64,000 bases of DNA from Nymphaea colorata. Lineage: Eukaryota; Streptophyta; Magnoliopsida; Nymphaeales; Nymphaeaceae. Each line of letters begins with the position of its first letter. Position 1 is the stretch's first letter. Below, one piece after another: positions 1 through 12,626 of this stretch. A program made the translations under genes and the position numbers. The notes below the pieces were generated by a model, which was given only the letters and a program-made list of their open reading frames with translations, did no database searches and was not told the origin of the DNA. The stretch lies in assembly GCF_008831285.2 (NCBI RefSeq), contig NC_045149.1, positions 21,520,535 to 21,584,534 of the forward strand, written 5' to 3'.

Positions 1-769
1 TGGCTCTAATAAGCTAGACTAACATAATTGCCATAAGCATACAACATTCAAACATATGCATGGTTTCACGGTTTCACCTAGCAGATCAAACTGCAGATAT
101 ACATATCTCACATGCTTGCTTTTTAACTACAACACAATATACTAACCATTTGAATATTCTCACCTCACAGGCACTCTAACATCAACGTGGCATAAGATCA
201 CATGGTTTACTGCATCTTGCCATGCTCTTTTGATCAATTATTACTGAAATAATGAGTTTTTCCTTTGCATATAGATTTTTTTCTTTAAGTTGGAATTAAT
301 TCCGTTCGTAATGAAATAGAGAGATAGTCATCCACCTCCTAGGCTGACTAACTCCAGAACATCAAAGAGCTAAGTATCTTTGTATCCCTAAAAGATAAAC
401 TATTCAAGTGGATAATAGGCTGTGCCGCTGTGACAAAAAAAAGTCATTGCTTTGCTCAATAGCAAAATACACATCAAATAGATTTAATGATGGGGTTTTT
501 TATCTACCACAGTTAATGCTTCATGACTGCTAATGTCCTTTTCTCTGGTCCAACAATGCCAACTTGATGTATTGCTTGTTTTCTAGCTCCCAATTTCTCT
601 TTTTGCAGTTTAGCATTTGTTGTTGCATGGATTCACTAGTTTCAAAAATGGATTGACTATCCATGATTTTTTATGGTCCACTTAGCACTTTTTAAGTGCT
701 AAACATTAGTTGTTTTACATGAGTTTAATTTTTTAGTATGATCTTATTGTTTAATCATTTTTTTGGTAG
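1..769 (+). other. Upstream intron sequence of the PEPCK-like gene
   Basis: This AT-rich stretch ends in a pyrimidine-rich tract and an AG acceptor at 768-769, directly before the first recognisable exon. I see no coding segment in it. It is most likely intron of the gene that continues from 770, whose 5' part must lie outside the window. Confidence 0.5.
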
Positions 770-3700
770 GTAACTGCTCATATTTCCTCAGTCTCAAACG
801 TTTTTGTTCATGATGGAGGTATTGGATCATCTTCAAAGAGTGACGCTAAAGTGCGTGTTATAAGCGATCATGCTTCAGCTGATTTAATGTTTTCTAACAT
901 CCTTTGGAGAGTTCCTACTCGAGCAATCTCCCATGATTCTTGTCCTGTGACTGTATATGTCGCATCCTCCATAAGGTATTGTATATCTATGAAATACTTC
1001 ACCATGATGGTTTTTGTTTTTAAACTCTTATTATGGCGTCCAATGCAAAACTAACTTGAGTGTTTGGTATAATGTATCCCTAGATGCCTTGCAGCAGGCT
1101 TTATTTTTATTCTTTAAAAAAAAAGTTTGAATCTGTGTATATAAATCCTTCAAGATTCCTCAATCTCTGAAACGCAAGATTATTTGACAAGTTCTTTGCC
1201 TACACATTGAGTGTTGCAATTCATCCCATAGAATCCTTCCAAGTGGGGCCCCAGGTTTGGATGTCAAAACAAATTTCAAAGTTGGTTTTGATATTAATTT
1301 TAATAACTTGATCAAAAACTACCTGATTTTCTAAGACAGATCCCAACCTGCCGTATAGCCAGCTTGGTTTGACTAAACAAGCTATTAAGCAAAACATTGT
1401 TGCAGCATAGGTGTATAAACCCGTCAAGTTTTCTTAAATTCTTCAATTTTATGACTTTCTTCTAGTCTTTCTCAACACATGGGCCGTTAGAGTTATGATT
1501 ATCTTATTTTGCATTGCATGAGAAGGTTGAATCCTCTTTTGGCATGCATCTCCTACAGGAATTTCTACCACAATTTTTATTATGTATTAAGAATATGTGG
1601 TAGTCATTTTGTGTTGAGAATAAGTTCATAATTGCATTGTGGGCTGTAAGGAGGCATTTATTTTGCCATGGAATGACAGAACAGGAACTGTGGTGTTCCA
1701 TAGAGTGCCTTGCAGAACAAAAGTAGGACGTGGGATGCACACCTTGCAAAACAAGTGCAGGATGTGGAAAATGCATAGGCATGCATCCCTGCTGCATGCA
1801 TTCCAGCAGAACACCCATTCTGTGTTACCATGGGTACCCTCAGAATGTCACAAAACTGACACTCCACTTTAAGTAGAGTGCCGATTCGACATCAAACAAA
1901 CATGGCGCCCTTGGGGCCAGATCTGTTCTTCCTGTTTCACAGATGTGAGGAACTGGTCCCATGGAACAGGAAAGAAATACACTCTAAGGAGGTTTTAGGA
2001 AGTATTTGTCACAAAAGAAGCATCAACTTGCTTAGAATATGCTGGATATCCATATCAGTATCTTCTGAACGCTCTTTATCATTGCACCAGTCTAAAAGAA
2101 AAATAGGCTTTAGCTTTACCTGCATGTTACATTTCTTACTTTCTTGTTGCTTGTGCTATGGTATATTTACATAAGATTGATAAAGTCTTTATACTTGTCT
2201 TGAAACTAAAGAGAATGACCTGAAATGAGGACAAACAGAAGGTATAAAGGGTTAGTAAATTTCAATACCGATAACCAGCTTTATATTTCATCGCTCTCAA
2301 CGTATTTGTTCTTTGAATTTTCTGCATGAATACTAATGATTAGTAAAAGAATTAGTATTAATATAGAAAAACTGGTTAATTGAACCACATACAAGCTGGC
2401 ATTTCTATGCTAATGCATGGTTGATTCAGGCATCCCATTTTTATGAATTCATTATGGATGGAAAATGGCTGGAGGATGTTTTTTGTTCATGATCACTAGT
2501 TATCGATGACTAATGCAACCAATATTTTTTTATGTCAGTTCAGTCTTTTGGCCCAAAAAGATCCAGTCTTTGTTTTGTTAGTTCTAAATCCATTGTTTGG
2601 TCTTATTTTGTTGACACTTCCACACAGTAGCTATCTGTGATTCTGGCTTACTTTCATTAGCTTCACTAGCAGCAATGCAGTTTTAAGTTTTAACTGGTCA
2701 GCTTAAATTGATGATCGGTTTTCTAGTGGTTTTTCATTATAAGATGGTAATCCTAATTTGAAAGACTTCAAGTCTATACCTCTTTCATGGTATGTGCCAC
2801 TTTTTCTTATGGAAGGATGAAGTTGATATGTGTTGTGTAGGGAATTAATTGATGAACTTTTAAGTTGACTTGTCATGTTATTTGATATTTCTAATTTTCT
2901 ACACATATGAATATGCATTCTGGTAATGTAATGCAGCCCAGCTGCCGGGGAACTACTTGGCCTTGGATCACAACCTAATGCTGGTTTCATAGCAGCTGAT
3001 TTTGATCGTTCATCCCTCATTTTGTGCGGCAAAGCTTTTGCAGACAACAGTGGTGTTAAAGATGCACTAGCTGCTTTGGCTGCTCCCACCGTATTTGCAA
3101 GAGGTGGCCTCCCTCTTTCTGCAAGGTAGTGTGATCTTTGGCTTTCCTGATCTGTAACGTGATAATTTGCTTACTACAACACCTTTCAGGTTGCTGGTAG
3201 TTGGTGACTCTGTGGTTCTGCTATTTGGTTCGAAAGATACCATCCAAAACTGCACAGAGCTGCATAAGCTGATGGTTGCCAAGGATGAGGGTGTTGTGTT
3301 ATCTTCTCATGGCGTGGCACCTCTATTTAGAACAAAAGATGCTACTGCACCAAACCTTTACAAACAGCCAGCTTCTGTCATCATTACTTCTGCTGATCCG
3401 TAAGTCTTAATCTGGTGATGGTGCTTCTTATGCAGATTGCAGATTTTCCAAAATAAGAGATCCCTAGCATCATGTATTCTTATGAAAATTCTAGTGATAT
3501 ATTATTTCTTTGTTTTTTTTTTGCCTGCAAAGCAGATCTGGTGTCCTTCCTTCAATATCAAAACTCTCACCAGGCCAAGCAGCATATCACTTTCTGGCTG
3601 GCTACCAGAGTGGAAAATTCATGCCAGCATATCATGATCAATTTTTGTCTCTTGACCCATTAGAGCTTGCTAAGAGACTCTCAACCCAGGTTTTTATCCA

Positions 3701-3859
3701 AACTCAGGAACTTTTCCTTTTGTTTCTAGCAAGCTAGAAGGTGGCTTGTAACCCTTTTCCATGGGATGTTATAGTTGCAGAACAGTGAGATTCCATCATA
3801 TCTAATCAATGTTAGTGAAGGAGAAAAACATGTCGCTGGTATGCCCTGATACCTAAACA

Positions 3860-3922
<63 letters not shown>

Positions 3923-5052
3923 GTTTTTTGTGTTACATTTCCACCTTGTTAATGATTTAATGGACACATATAAATGTGCACAAACATATTTGCTTGGATG
4001 TGCTCCTTGGTCCTTCTAGTATCGTGTTTACTTACAATTACACTGGTAGGTTGGCAAAAAAAATATACACGTGCATGTGTGTGTGCGTACACACTCGTGC
4101 GCATGCCTAAAATCATGTTAATATCTGTACATGCACATGAAAAATCAACTTGTGGATCCAATTGTCCAGTGCTTTTCTGGTGTACTGTTTGTACATGTGC
4201 GCAGATAGTTGTATATTCTGTTGATGATCATTTGTAAATGTGACGTATGAGAGGTGGAGGCATTTTGCTTTTTGAGTGTGTGGTTTCCAAAATTGAAAAG
4301 CCTAAAGCTGTCTTTAGTGGGTCAAATCTGTTTGGTCTTTCGTCATGCTTCTATTTGATATAGAATTTAAGTTCTAATCATTCATTTGTCTCAGCAGTGA
4401 GGTACTTCATAAGTTCCGAAGAAGCAAGTTTTTGTTGTAGAAACTACACGGAAGAAAAATATAGAAATGCTGTAGTAAATAAGATTGTAACTATTGCAAC
4501 TGTTCAGATGGGTAAGAAGAAATTCAAATTCCTAGAAAAATTTGTTTTCATGTGAACCCTGAAAAGTAAAATACCATACATCAAGCATTTGTGATAAACT
4601 TTGTTTTTGGTCATCTGTGTTTTCTACTTTTTTATTTAATTTCTCATTGCAAAGAGTCTTTCAGAGATTCCAACCATTTTGTCTAGGCTTATTTGTTGAT
4701 GCAACAGCATATAAATTTGTATTCGTGCTAGCATTTAATTGGGATAATCAGCCTGATATTTTTGGACATGTACTTAGTTTTCAACTAAGCATGTTTGCAA
4801 TACTGTAGGCAAGGAACTTCTTAAGTTAGTGGAGTCAACACTCTCAAAGGGTGCTCGACCAAGTGGCCAAAGAAAGGCATCTGATTCTGTTGGTGAGTCT
4901 TTTTTCTCACGGTAGCACTTGTTTCCTCAATCTGTTTGTGAAGAGCAACCTCAGTTAATTCTTGTGTTTTTGCAGCTGCAGAACTCCAAACAAAGTACAA
5001 GGACTACATATCCAGCAAATACCCTGAATTACCTGAAGAGCTTGCCTTCTAA
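770..5052 (+). CDS. Phosphoenolpyruvate carboxykinase-like protein, 3' seven exons (5' end outside window)
   Basis: Exons read from GT-AG borders and phase: 770-975, 2937-3125, 3190-3399, 3536-3689, 3781-3838, 4809-4892, 4976-5052 (TAA 5050-5052). They join without stops into 325 residues. Resemblance to ATP-type PEP carboxykinase (PEPCK) rests on a block starting GVLPSISKLSPGQAAYHF, which matches the family block GVLPP(V/I)SKL...YHFLSGY, and on the order of weaker blocks before it (AKVRVIS..., a VVLLFG strand where PEPCK has its LFFGLSGTGKTTLS P-loop) and after it (SYLINV where PEPCK has WLVNTGW). The P-loop itself is absent: VVLLFG is followed by SKDTIQ. The segment between the SISKL block and the C-terminus is much shorter than in PEPCK. 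So this may be a catalytically inactive relative, and I would not assign the gluconeogenic reaction. The N-terminal part is not in the window. Introns are 64 to 1,961 bp long, and the first contains a MITE-like insertion. Confidence 0.6.
1650..1984. mobile_element. Tourist-like MITE (possible) in an intron
   Basis: A 335-bp segment is flanked by TAA on both sides (1647-1649 and 1985-1987). Its ends are imperfect inverted repeats: GGAGGCATTTATTTTG at the left, and GAGTGTATTTCTTTCC when the right end is read in reverse. A CCATGGAA motif lies inside both ends. TAA duplications and termini of this GG(N)GNNATTT type are typical of PIF/Harbinger (Tourist) MITEs. The repeats are degenerate, so the call is tentative. 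Confidence 0.4.
3859..3914. repeat. (CT)n microsatellite in intron
   Basis: About 28 CT units with one TTT interruption lie just downstream of the donor of the fifth visible exon of the PEPCK-like gene. Confidence 0.9.
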
Positions 5053-5329
5053 TTTTGGATGCTCTTGTACGCATTTCTTACTTGTTGACCTTATTTTTGG
5101 TTCCAGTAATAAAGTGTATGTTTCTCATGCATTATCAACTGGTGCTGTTGGAGCTGCCACTTCTGGCATGTCCAAAAAATTCTGTTTATCGTTGAATCCC
5201 CAATAGTTGCTAAAAAGAAATAGTTTGTATAGTGTTCACTGCTCATGTGGCTGAAATTCATTAAATTGGCTCGGCCAATATTCTTTGGTGCTTTCAAGTT
5301 TCTGATAGTTTAAAGTGAAGAAGACTCTT

Positions 5330-5400
5330 TGACCTTCCGTTTTCTGGAAGGCAGCATTGCGGTATTGGTCATACGTTCAAGGACTGTCTCAAGAAATGGA
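5330..5400 (+). pseudogene. Zinc-knuckle-like remnant, possibly from a retroelement
   Basis: One frame reads HCGIGHTFKDCLKKW. This resembles the second half of CCHC knuckles (CGxxGHxxxxC) found in plant LINE ORF1 and gag proteins. The first cysteine pair is broken and the frame is soon interrupted by stops. A match this short could be chance. Confidence 0.25.
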
Positions 5401-6918
5401 ACGTTGGCGATCTAATGTGAACAGGCCCCGTTTCACACCCTTAGAAAGGATCTCATTCTTGATCAATTCATCCCTCTCTATGAATCCTAACTATTTTTGG
5501 ATATAGCAAACTCCTCTCTGTGTTTGCATGAGTCTTAAGAAACTTCTGGGAACTGATAAACGCCTGTTTCCGGAGCCGATTTACATCCGATTCAGTCCTC
5601 TTTGGATCAGAGTTATGCGAGATAGGATTCACCATTGGTCCTACATCTGGCGCCATTTAGGACTGAAAGGGATTTGCGGTGATAGTATGGGATGAAATTC
5701 CAACCAGAGCGTGCACCTAGTGTGGGAAGTAAGCAAGTACTTTGACAAGTTTTCAAGTCTCCCATATCTTCCTGCCTCCAAAGTGACAGATGGTGATATA
5801 ATTTTTTCATAAAGTTCGGCTATTCACTGAAGGGCTGTTTCCAGGTATGGCCTTCAATGTTGTCTGAATCTATTTTCTTGACCTTTGATTTATTCGTTGT
5901 TATGAACTACAAGAAAGTGAAAAGAAGCAAAGAACCATGAAATATTTTCAGTTATAGTAGGATATGATCTTTATCCTGAGCACTCAGATATATAAATGTA
6001 TAATTCAGAGATCGAATGAAAGTGAGAAAGAAAACGAGGACATGATTTTTTCTGCAGGTGTCAGCCTTTTGGGTTGGATCACTTTTATGTGGCATCCTCC
6101 GTGTCGGTCAGGTGTACTTTCACTGTTTTCTTTTTCTTATTTATTTTTCATATTTCTTGACTTTTGTTACAATGATTTTTCTTTCATGTTCATTCCTGCC
6201 TTATGGGCTACTTACTGATAATTCCTACATCATACACATTGTCAAATTTGCGGTTAATCTTTATGGCATTACAAAATAATCCTTGGCGCTAAATTGGTCA
6301 GCAAAAATTGTCGAAATGGTGTGTAGCTTAAGACCCAAACACAAGTATTTTTCCAAAAAACATGAACTCATTTTACTTGGTATGTGAATATTGTAAGCTA
6401 CTTACCATGCTTAAAACGACAAAAAACTGTACTTGTCAGGGATGCATCCGTCTGTTGATCGTATGACGTAATATCAGGCTGGTCTTCCATCGGAAGAAAT
6501 ACAGATTGGTGCCATATCATTTGTTGGGTGTCCGAGTTAAACTCAGTATTGAACACTTGGTAAATTGTAAAATGCTGACAAAGGAGGTGGTAGCTCTCTG
6601 ATAATTTTCTTTTGACTTCTGTTCTTGTATGTTGATTCGTTGAACCCCTACTTCCACGAAGGCCTCCACTAACTGGTGAGGGATTCATGCACCCATCATG
6701 GCTGTCTGGGGAATATACCTGATGGATTCGATATTAGGCTTCTCAAACAGACAAACAAAGACTAAAAGACAATACATCGGAAGAAAAAGAAGCAGGAAAG
6801 TCCACAACTTTGCAGCCACTGTTAAGAGATGATCTCCACTTAACCACCATTTCTTACCGATCTTTCTTCTTCTTTTTTCTTTTCCATGGCATTATTGCTG
6901 AAGAGTGAAAGAGTTGCA

Positions 6919-7005
6919 AGCTACCTCAAGTGGCATAATATAGCTGGTTGGGCAGGCAGCATGTAGAAGAAACATTCAGTTTGATTCCCATGGCTGATAC
7001 TCTTT
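6919..7005 (+). mobile_element. tRNA-derived SINE head (likely copy 1)
   Basis: It contains an A-box-like TAGCTGGTTGGGCAGG followed by a B-box-like AGTTTGATTCC (consensus GGTTCGANTCC) at tRNA-like spacing. The segment preceding the A box (ctacctca...) also precedes the A box of the copy at 18224, which argues for one SINE family rather than chance. The 3' limit is not defined. Confidence 0.4.
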
Positions 7006-10000
7006 TGGGACCACAACGGTGGGATCGTGACTTCTCATCCGGGAAGAATTGTGAAGGGGGCAGGTGCTTGTGAAGATAATTTTCTATTGTATGAGATCCA
7101 AGTTTGACCCGACCTTTATCTTACCAATTTTTCAGCCCTTGGAACTACACGACCAACTCTGTGGTTCACTTCTTTGTCCGTGGCTGAAAACATGAAATGA
7201 GACCCAACTGTGCCTTCATGGTGGCTGAACATTAATGTTGGTAAAATGAGGCCTTCGTCTTTAAATTTTGTAGTATTACAGATTTGAATGCGCAAGTGAG
7301 TTCTAAACATCAGTCACATATGGTGCAGTATCTTGGCACCGTAACCTCCAAAAAAAAAAAACAAACAAAAAAAAACTGCCTTACAGAGGATTCATGGGTT
7401 AAAAGGGACAGTGTACTAACTTTTTGATGATGAGAGGACTTGTTAGGTGGGGAAGCATGAGCGCCATACGTACTCTACTGCAGTTTATCCAAGAAATCAA
7501 GCATGCACATCAGTGTCTCATTGGTTGATTCTATTTGAACTCCTTCGAGATGGATTTCCATGAACTTGATTGTATACACGTTTCGCCTCTAAACGTAATG
7601 GCATTTTCATACAAGGAATCTTAGTGTAAATGCGCAAGAGAATGCTGGGACCAGACTTCTATTTTTGTCATTTCTCTTTTGTCATCGTGCAAAGAAATCA
7701 GGTTCTGCGGATTAGGTTTGGTATAGTGCTATTATGGCATTCACTGAGGGGCGTATGATTAAACCAGATCTTAGATTCCAGGGTCAGATCTAATATCGAG
7801 TCCAGTACCTCAACTCTACAATTCTAGCAAACTAACTGTGGACTTAGGATCCCTGTTATAAAATCTTAATTTACAAAGAGAGAACGGAGGAGGTCTGACT
7901 TGAGATGCTTGGATTTCAATATGCGGAGTTGACAATCTCCTAGTATAATCCTTTATTTTCGAACAAAAAAATTCAGATACTTCTTGAAGTTCAAGGATTT
8001 GAAATCCTAGGATGCCAGTTCTCAAATCACCGCAGCTCTAAGGTCTGAATTAATTAAACATTGTACCCACCAAACACCAAGGATCTAAGAGACTGTTTGA
8101 AAACTGAGAATCATATGATCTTTGAAATTAATGTGGCCTGGTTTTGTTGATGTGGCAAACAAATTCATACCGAAGTCTTCATCAAACTGGTCAGACCTAT
8201 AATCCATATTTGAGATCCACCGTCTACTATTTTACAATGTTAAAATTGTCTGATCTCTAAGATAAAAGAGCAGGGTGTAATCTTAAGTACATGGATTTCA
8301 AAAGTTCGGAGACACAAGAAAAGGTTAGGTCAGAAGTAATCAAACAACTCCCAAAGTTAACGGATTGATGAGGTGCATTTACATCTTATTGCATGGTAGT
8401 TGTTTTTTTATTCCAGATGATAAGAGCAAATATGGATCTTGATTGTATTTGGTTGACGCAAAACCTTGTGACATGGGTTCATATCTAAGCCAACTTCATA
8501 AAAGCCATTTGGGAGCTGTCTAACACTCTGACAGCTGATGGTAGGCGGCAGCGATGCTAAAAAATCATTCGATAAAGAACTTGTTTCTTTTAAATCAAAG
8601 GAATGCCACTGCAAACGCCTGGAGGGGCATAGCATAATTGGTCAGCTACTCCCTTGTAGTACAAAGGGTAGATGTGTGACACTTATCCAAGTCAAAAAAG
8701 TAGCCTTGAACTTGGGGAACGGAAAAAAGGGTATTGGGTTTTGGATTCCTTTCTTATCAAAAGTTTGGAACTCAGTGAATCCATGCGAAGCTGAATTAAC
8801 TCAAAATCTAGGCGGTGTTTAGATCCTAAAACCGTACCACATAGACTAGTGGCTAGCCATCTTTATCTACAAAAAGATGAGAACCTTGCAAAAGCAATTG
8901 CGTTTACTGGGAGAGAAGGAATCACTGTCAAGAGCAACCTGATCATGACACAAACTCAGCAATCTAAAGGCATCGACTGTAACAGGTCATCTGCTTTTAT
9001 GTGCATGAACGCCTTCCTTCTTTCGTGCCAAACAACAGGGAGGAACCAAAAGCGTATGGTGATGAGGATGGTGAAAGTCTCAAGGGTGAGGGTGAGAGGA
9101 GCTTTAAGTGTAACTTCAACAGATAAGTGTGGCTTTTGGAGGAAAGTGACACCACAAAAGCAAAACTGAAACCAGCCATAATGATCATGATAGCACCTGG
9201 TGTTTCAAATGAACAAGCTACTAAGATACTACCAAGATGTAGTGGACTCAATTATGATAAGGTCACTTGGTGTTTCACACTAACAAGCTACCATACCAAA
9301 TACATTTCAGGCAATCTTAAATTTGAACTTTGATATGGCCTGAAAGGCGGCACAAGCCACTGGGCCTACTGCCACCAACAATTGTAGGAATACTTTCCTT
9401 CTTTTAAGCTTATTTTTTCGTATAATTTCAAAGAAAGAACATCTTTTACAATTTGAAGATTATAGATTTAACCAAAACTATCAAATAAGAGCGTGAAATA
9501 ACTCTCTTTATTTAGAGAAAACTTTATTTTCTCAAGTTACCAGCAATTCACTTCAAGCTCTTACTGTATGTCCTTTAAAATTGTCAGCAAAAAGTAAGCT
9601 GGAAGGAGGTTGGTGCAAGAATTGGGTGGGGCTGATAGGTGGCATGTTATGGTTTTGAACTTTTTGGTGTCCCTTTGTGCTGTACAATAAGGGTCACTAA
9701 TAAGGGTCACTATGAAGTTGAAGTATGGAAGTAGCAGCGGTACCTCCAATGCATCAAAGATAGTTTTGTACTTTAAGAAAGACAAGGGGTTGGTAAAAGC
9801 TTTCAATCTCCTTTGAACAATAGGACGAAAACAAAATAATTTTTCCAGTAAGTGGTGGCATGAACATGAGACTCTGCAGGCTAAAGGTTCCCCAGCTTGC
9901 AGGGTATTGGACTCTTGCTGGTCATTCGTCGTGTTCAGAGCATCAAGGTCAAGTTCGGCCTACCCCACGACAACTAGTTCTCTTTCGTCTTTCTTCTTGT

Positions 10001-10686
10001 TTTAATTATTTAATTTGTCCCGCAGTCGATCACTTGGTTGTCCCCATCGGAAAAAAAGCATGATAGCAACACTCTGTGACCGAGTACATTGGAACGACGA
10101 ACCAGCTTGGTATGTTTCGTACAGCCAGGAGAGTGGTAGAGCTCCCTGGGAAAGGGCACCAGAGGAAAGACACAACATAGGAATCAGCCAATTAATTTGG
10201 GGGTGGGGAAGGTTCGGCTCGGGCCTGGTGGTTGTGCGAGCATGCCACGAGGGTCCCATGGGCGACCTCCTAGAGGAAGGTGAACCGTGTGAAGCATGTC
10301 CACGAAGAGAAGACAGGCACCAATTCAGGTGAAGCGTGGGGTCATGTCCTTGGCGCCATCGCTGACATCACAAACCAGAGAGAGACGGATGCTTAGATGA
10401 TATTATTGGTTCTATAATAGTGGCAACTGAAGATTACAGGCGGTGTGCGTGGTACAAAGGCAATAGATACTGTACAATTTGGAAGTGATGCACCTCACTC
10501 CTATCTTACAAAGTCAGTAACAAAAATAGACACAGGAGTTACTCTTATTCCCGTCAAATTTACAAAGAACTCTCCTCGTTTATGATACAAAAAGCAGAGC
10601 CTAGTTATCAAGCGCTGTTAGTAACTACGATGGGTTAAGGACTAGAGGTGTTCCAGAGCAGCAAAAGTAGCAGTAGTCTCGTTTCG

Positions 10687-12379
10687 TCAATAAGCAGCAA
10701 TCAAAGGCGATGACCCCCCAACCTTCCCTTCTAGCTTTTTATCTTCTTCTTCCTCCTCCTCACCTCCTTCAGTATCCCAGAGGAAGTGAGCGTATGAAGC
10801 AAGAACATAGCTGCATTAGCACAAGACGAATCAGACCATGTCATCGAAGATTCAGATTTCAGAATATATCTCTCTCTCTTTCTCTCTCTGTGTGTGTGTG
10901 TGCTATGTGAACACAAAAGGGTGAGAAAGAGATGAAATTGAACTAGCGTTACCACTTACCAGTCATCTGGGGAGGCTTTCACAGCTTGGTCGAAGTAGCT
11001 TTCAGCTCTCTTCTCGTCTTTGTGGGTGTCCCATATCAGTTTGGCATAAAGAGACAACACCTCTCCATCGCCTGGAGACTCTAAGATGGCTCGTCCATAG
11101 TATTCCTCTGCTTGAGCCGCATCCTTTTCCACCTGCGGATGCACCAGTAACGACAGCACATAGCAACAACAGTTAGGACCTGGAAGAGAGAACTATGGCA
11201 GACAAGAAGGGGACAGCGACGGACCCAAAACAACATTGTTTTTGCTTTCAAATTTACAAATTGTCCTTGAAGCCAATTTGAAAAAACCTGTGGCAGGCAG
11301 TCGGAACTCCGTCAACCGGAATATACCGCTCTGTCCACACCTGAAGTTAAAAGACAGCTTTGTCCTTTTCCACTAGGAACCACAGACCAGTTTCCCATGC
11401 GCATAGCTGTACGGGATATTTTCCCTCTTTGGGAGAAGAAAAGAAACCCGAAGGGGGAAAAATGGAGGAGATGATGATGAAGGTGGCAGAGAGGACACAG
11501 GAACAAGAGAACATGAGGGGGAGAAAAAACGGAGTCTCAATCGAATCTAGGGGAGAACGAAGAACATAAGAAACCGTTCTATCAAAGAAAATAATTATCG
11601 TTCTTCTCTTCTATGAGAAAGAAGAGATAGCAATATATCATAATCCAGGATGATAGCTAAAGTTGTTAATTTGTTCAAGAACAAGTGGAATTTGCTCTGG
11701 AATCTCCCAAAGGAAACCCAATTGATCACCCGTAAAAATATGAAAGGAAAAGCCAGCGTACCTCGTGCAAATATCTTCCATAATTTCTCAGCAAAAGCGG
11801 ATTCCTTGGGTTTGCCTTCAACATCTCCTTGTAATATGCCCCGACCCTACTCTGATCGGATTCTCCATCACTAGATGACTCATGTCCGCCTCCGCCGCCG
11901 CCGCCACCATTTCTGCCTCCCGTCCGACCTCCCTTCCCACTCCCGCCACCGGAAAACCATACCTCTTCCTTCAACAGCTGTTCCTCCTCCGTCACCATCC
12001 CCGCGAGCGCCCCGATCGTTAGAGTTTCCTCGTCCTCCTCCAAAATCCCCACACTCTTCGTCCTCTCCACCCTTCCGGGTCCCTTAGGCACCGGAAGCGC
12101 CGGAAACGCACTCGACGCTAACTGTCTGAGCCTGGCACCGGAGTCATCCCCCTCAGACTGCGACAAGTCCGTTTCCGACCTCACTCGGCGGAAACCAGGA
12201 GAGTGACCAGAGTCCCTCACCTCGAAATGCAAGGGCGCCCTCGGGGAGGAGGAGCCGCTTCTCGGTGTGAAGGAGACTCCGGTACCGAAATCGTGAATGG
12301 AAACACCTCTCGGCGAGACCGACCCCAACGACGGGATCGCCATCTGGCCGGAGCTCGTCCTCCATAACATTGCCTTCAT
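10687..12379 (-). CDS. TPR-type (tetratricopeptide-like) protein, three exons, complete
   Basis: Exons on the minus strand: 12379-11762, 11132-10960, 10810-10687 (stop TGA 10689-10687), giving 304 residues. The start (MKAMLWRTSSG) is preferred over an in-frame ATG at 12493 because a TATA box lies between them. Residues 1-150 are Ser/Gly/Pro-rich and low in complexity, with a poly-Gly run (about 158-168) just after. TPR-like helical repeats follow: YYKEMLKANPRNPLLLRNYG, then AEEYYGRAILESPGDGEVLS and AESYFDQAVKASPDDCYVLA. A short acidic tail (WDTEGGEEEEEED...) ends the protein. Length, layout and the SPDDCYVLASYA...FLWD ending match a plant TPR-like family that includes Arabidopsis At1g80130-type proteins. 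No catalytic role is known to me; TPRs bind proteins. Exon 1 ends on a complete codon and exon 2 splits the Cys264 codon. Confidence 0.85.
10867..10904. repeat. (CT)n(GT)n compound microsatellite
   Basis: A CT run followed by GTGTGTGTGTG lies within the second intron of the TPR gene. Confidence 0.85.
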
Positions 12380-12456
12380 GGTCGAAGAAATCTCAAGAGA
12401 ATAAAGACGAGAACAAGCAGAGAGAGCCTGGGAAGAAAAAAGAAGGCAGCCTCCCC

Positions 12457-12463
12457 ATTTATA
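12457..12463 (-). promoter_or_regulatory. TATA box of the TPR gene
   Basis: On the minus strand this reads TATAAAT within GGTATAAATGGGG. It lies 78 bp upstream of the chosen ATG at 12379, which leaves room for a 5' leader of roughly 45-50 bases. It rules out the upstream in-frame ATG at 12493 for transcripts starting here. Confidence 0.6.
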
Positions 12464-12522
12464 CCTCCCAACGCGGACCCTAACGCCGTCCATGCCGCTG
12501 AGGACGTCTCCGTTTCAGCAGC

Positions 12523-12626
12523 GTGACACGTGTCACCCGTCACGTGACCTTTGATTGCCTTCCTCGCCAGGAGACCGTTCCTATTGGCCAACGTGGCAGC
12601 AAGAAACAGAAGCTTGCTTACGTGGC
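12523..12626 (-). promoter_or_regulatory. G-box / ABRE-like cluster upstream of the TPR gene
   Basis: Two perfect palindromes with a CACGTG core occur: GTGACACGTGTCAC at 12523-12536 and GTCACGTGAC at 12539-12548. ACGTGGC (ABRE-type core) occurs at 12591-12597 and 12620-12626, and ATTGG (CCAAT on the minus strand) at 12583-12587. All lie 60-165 bp upstream of the TATA box. Such cores are bound by plant bZIP and bHLH factors in abscisic acid, light and stress responses; the regulation of this gene is inferred. Confidence 0.6.

Larger units (their letters stand above)
5053..10686. other. Intergenic region, 5.6 kb
   Basis: This lies between two genes whose 3' ends face each other. I find no supported gene. 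It contains a zinc-knuckle-like remnant near 5330-5400, a SINE-like copy near 6919-7005, an A-rich tract at about 7350-7373, and otherwise AT-rich sequence with only short chance reading frames. Confidence 0.6.

Noticed and set aside
7745-8360. Possible MITE suggested by repeated GGATC/AGATC words and CACCAAACACC
   Set aside because: No matching terminal repeats or target duplication could be located.
12380-12493. Upstream in-frame ATG at 12493 extending the TPR protein by 38 residues
   Set aside because: A TATA box (12463-12457) lies between it and the conserved MKAMLWR start, so the extension is probably promoter and leader sequence.
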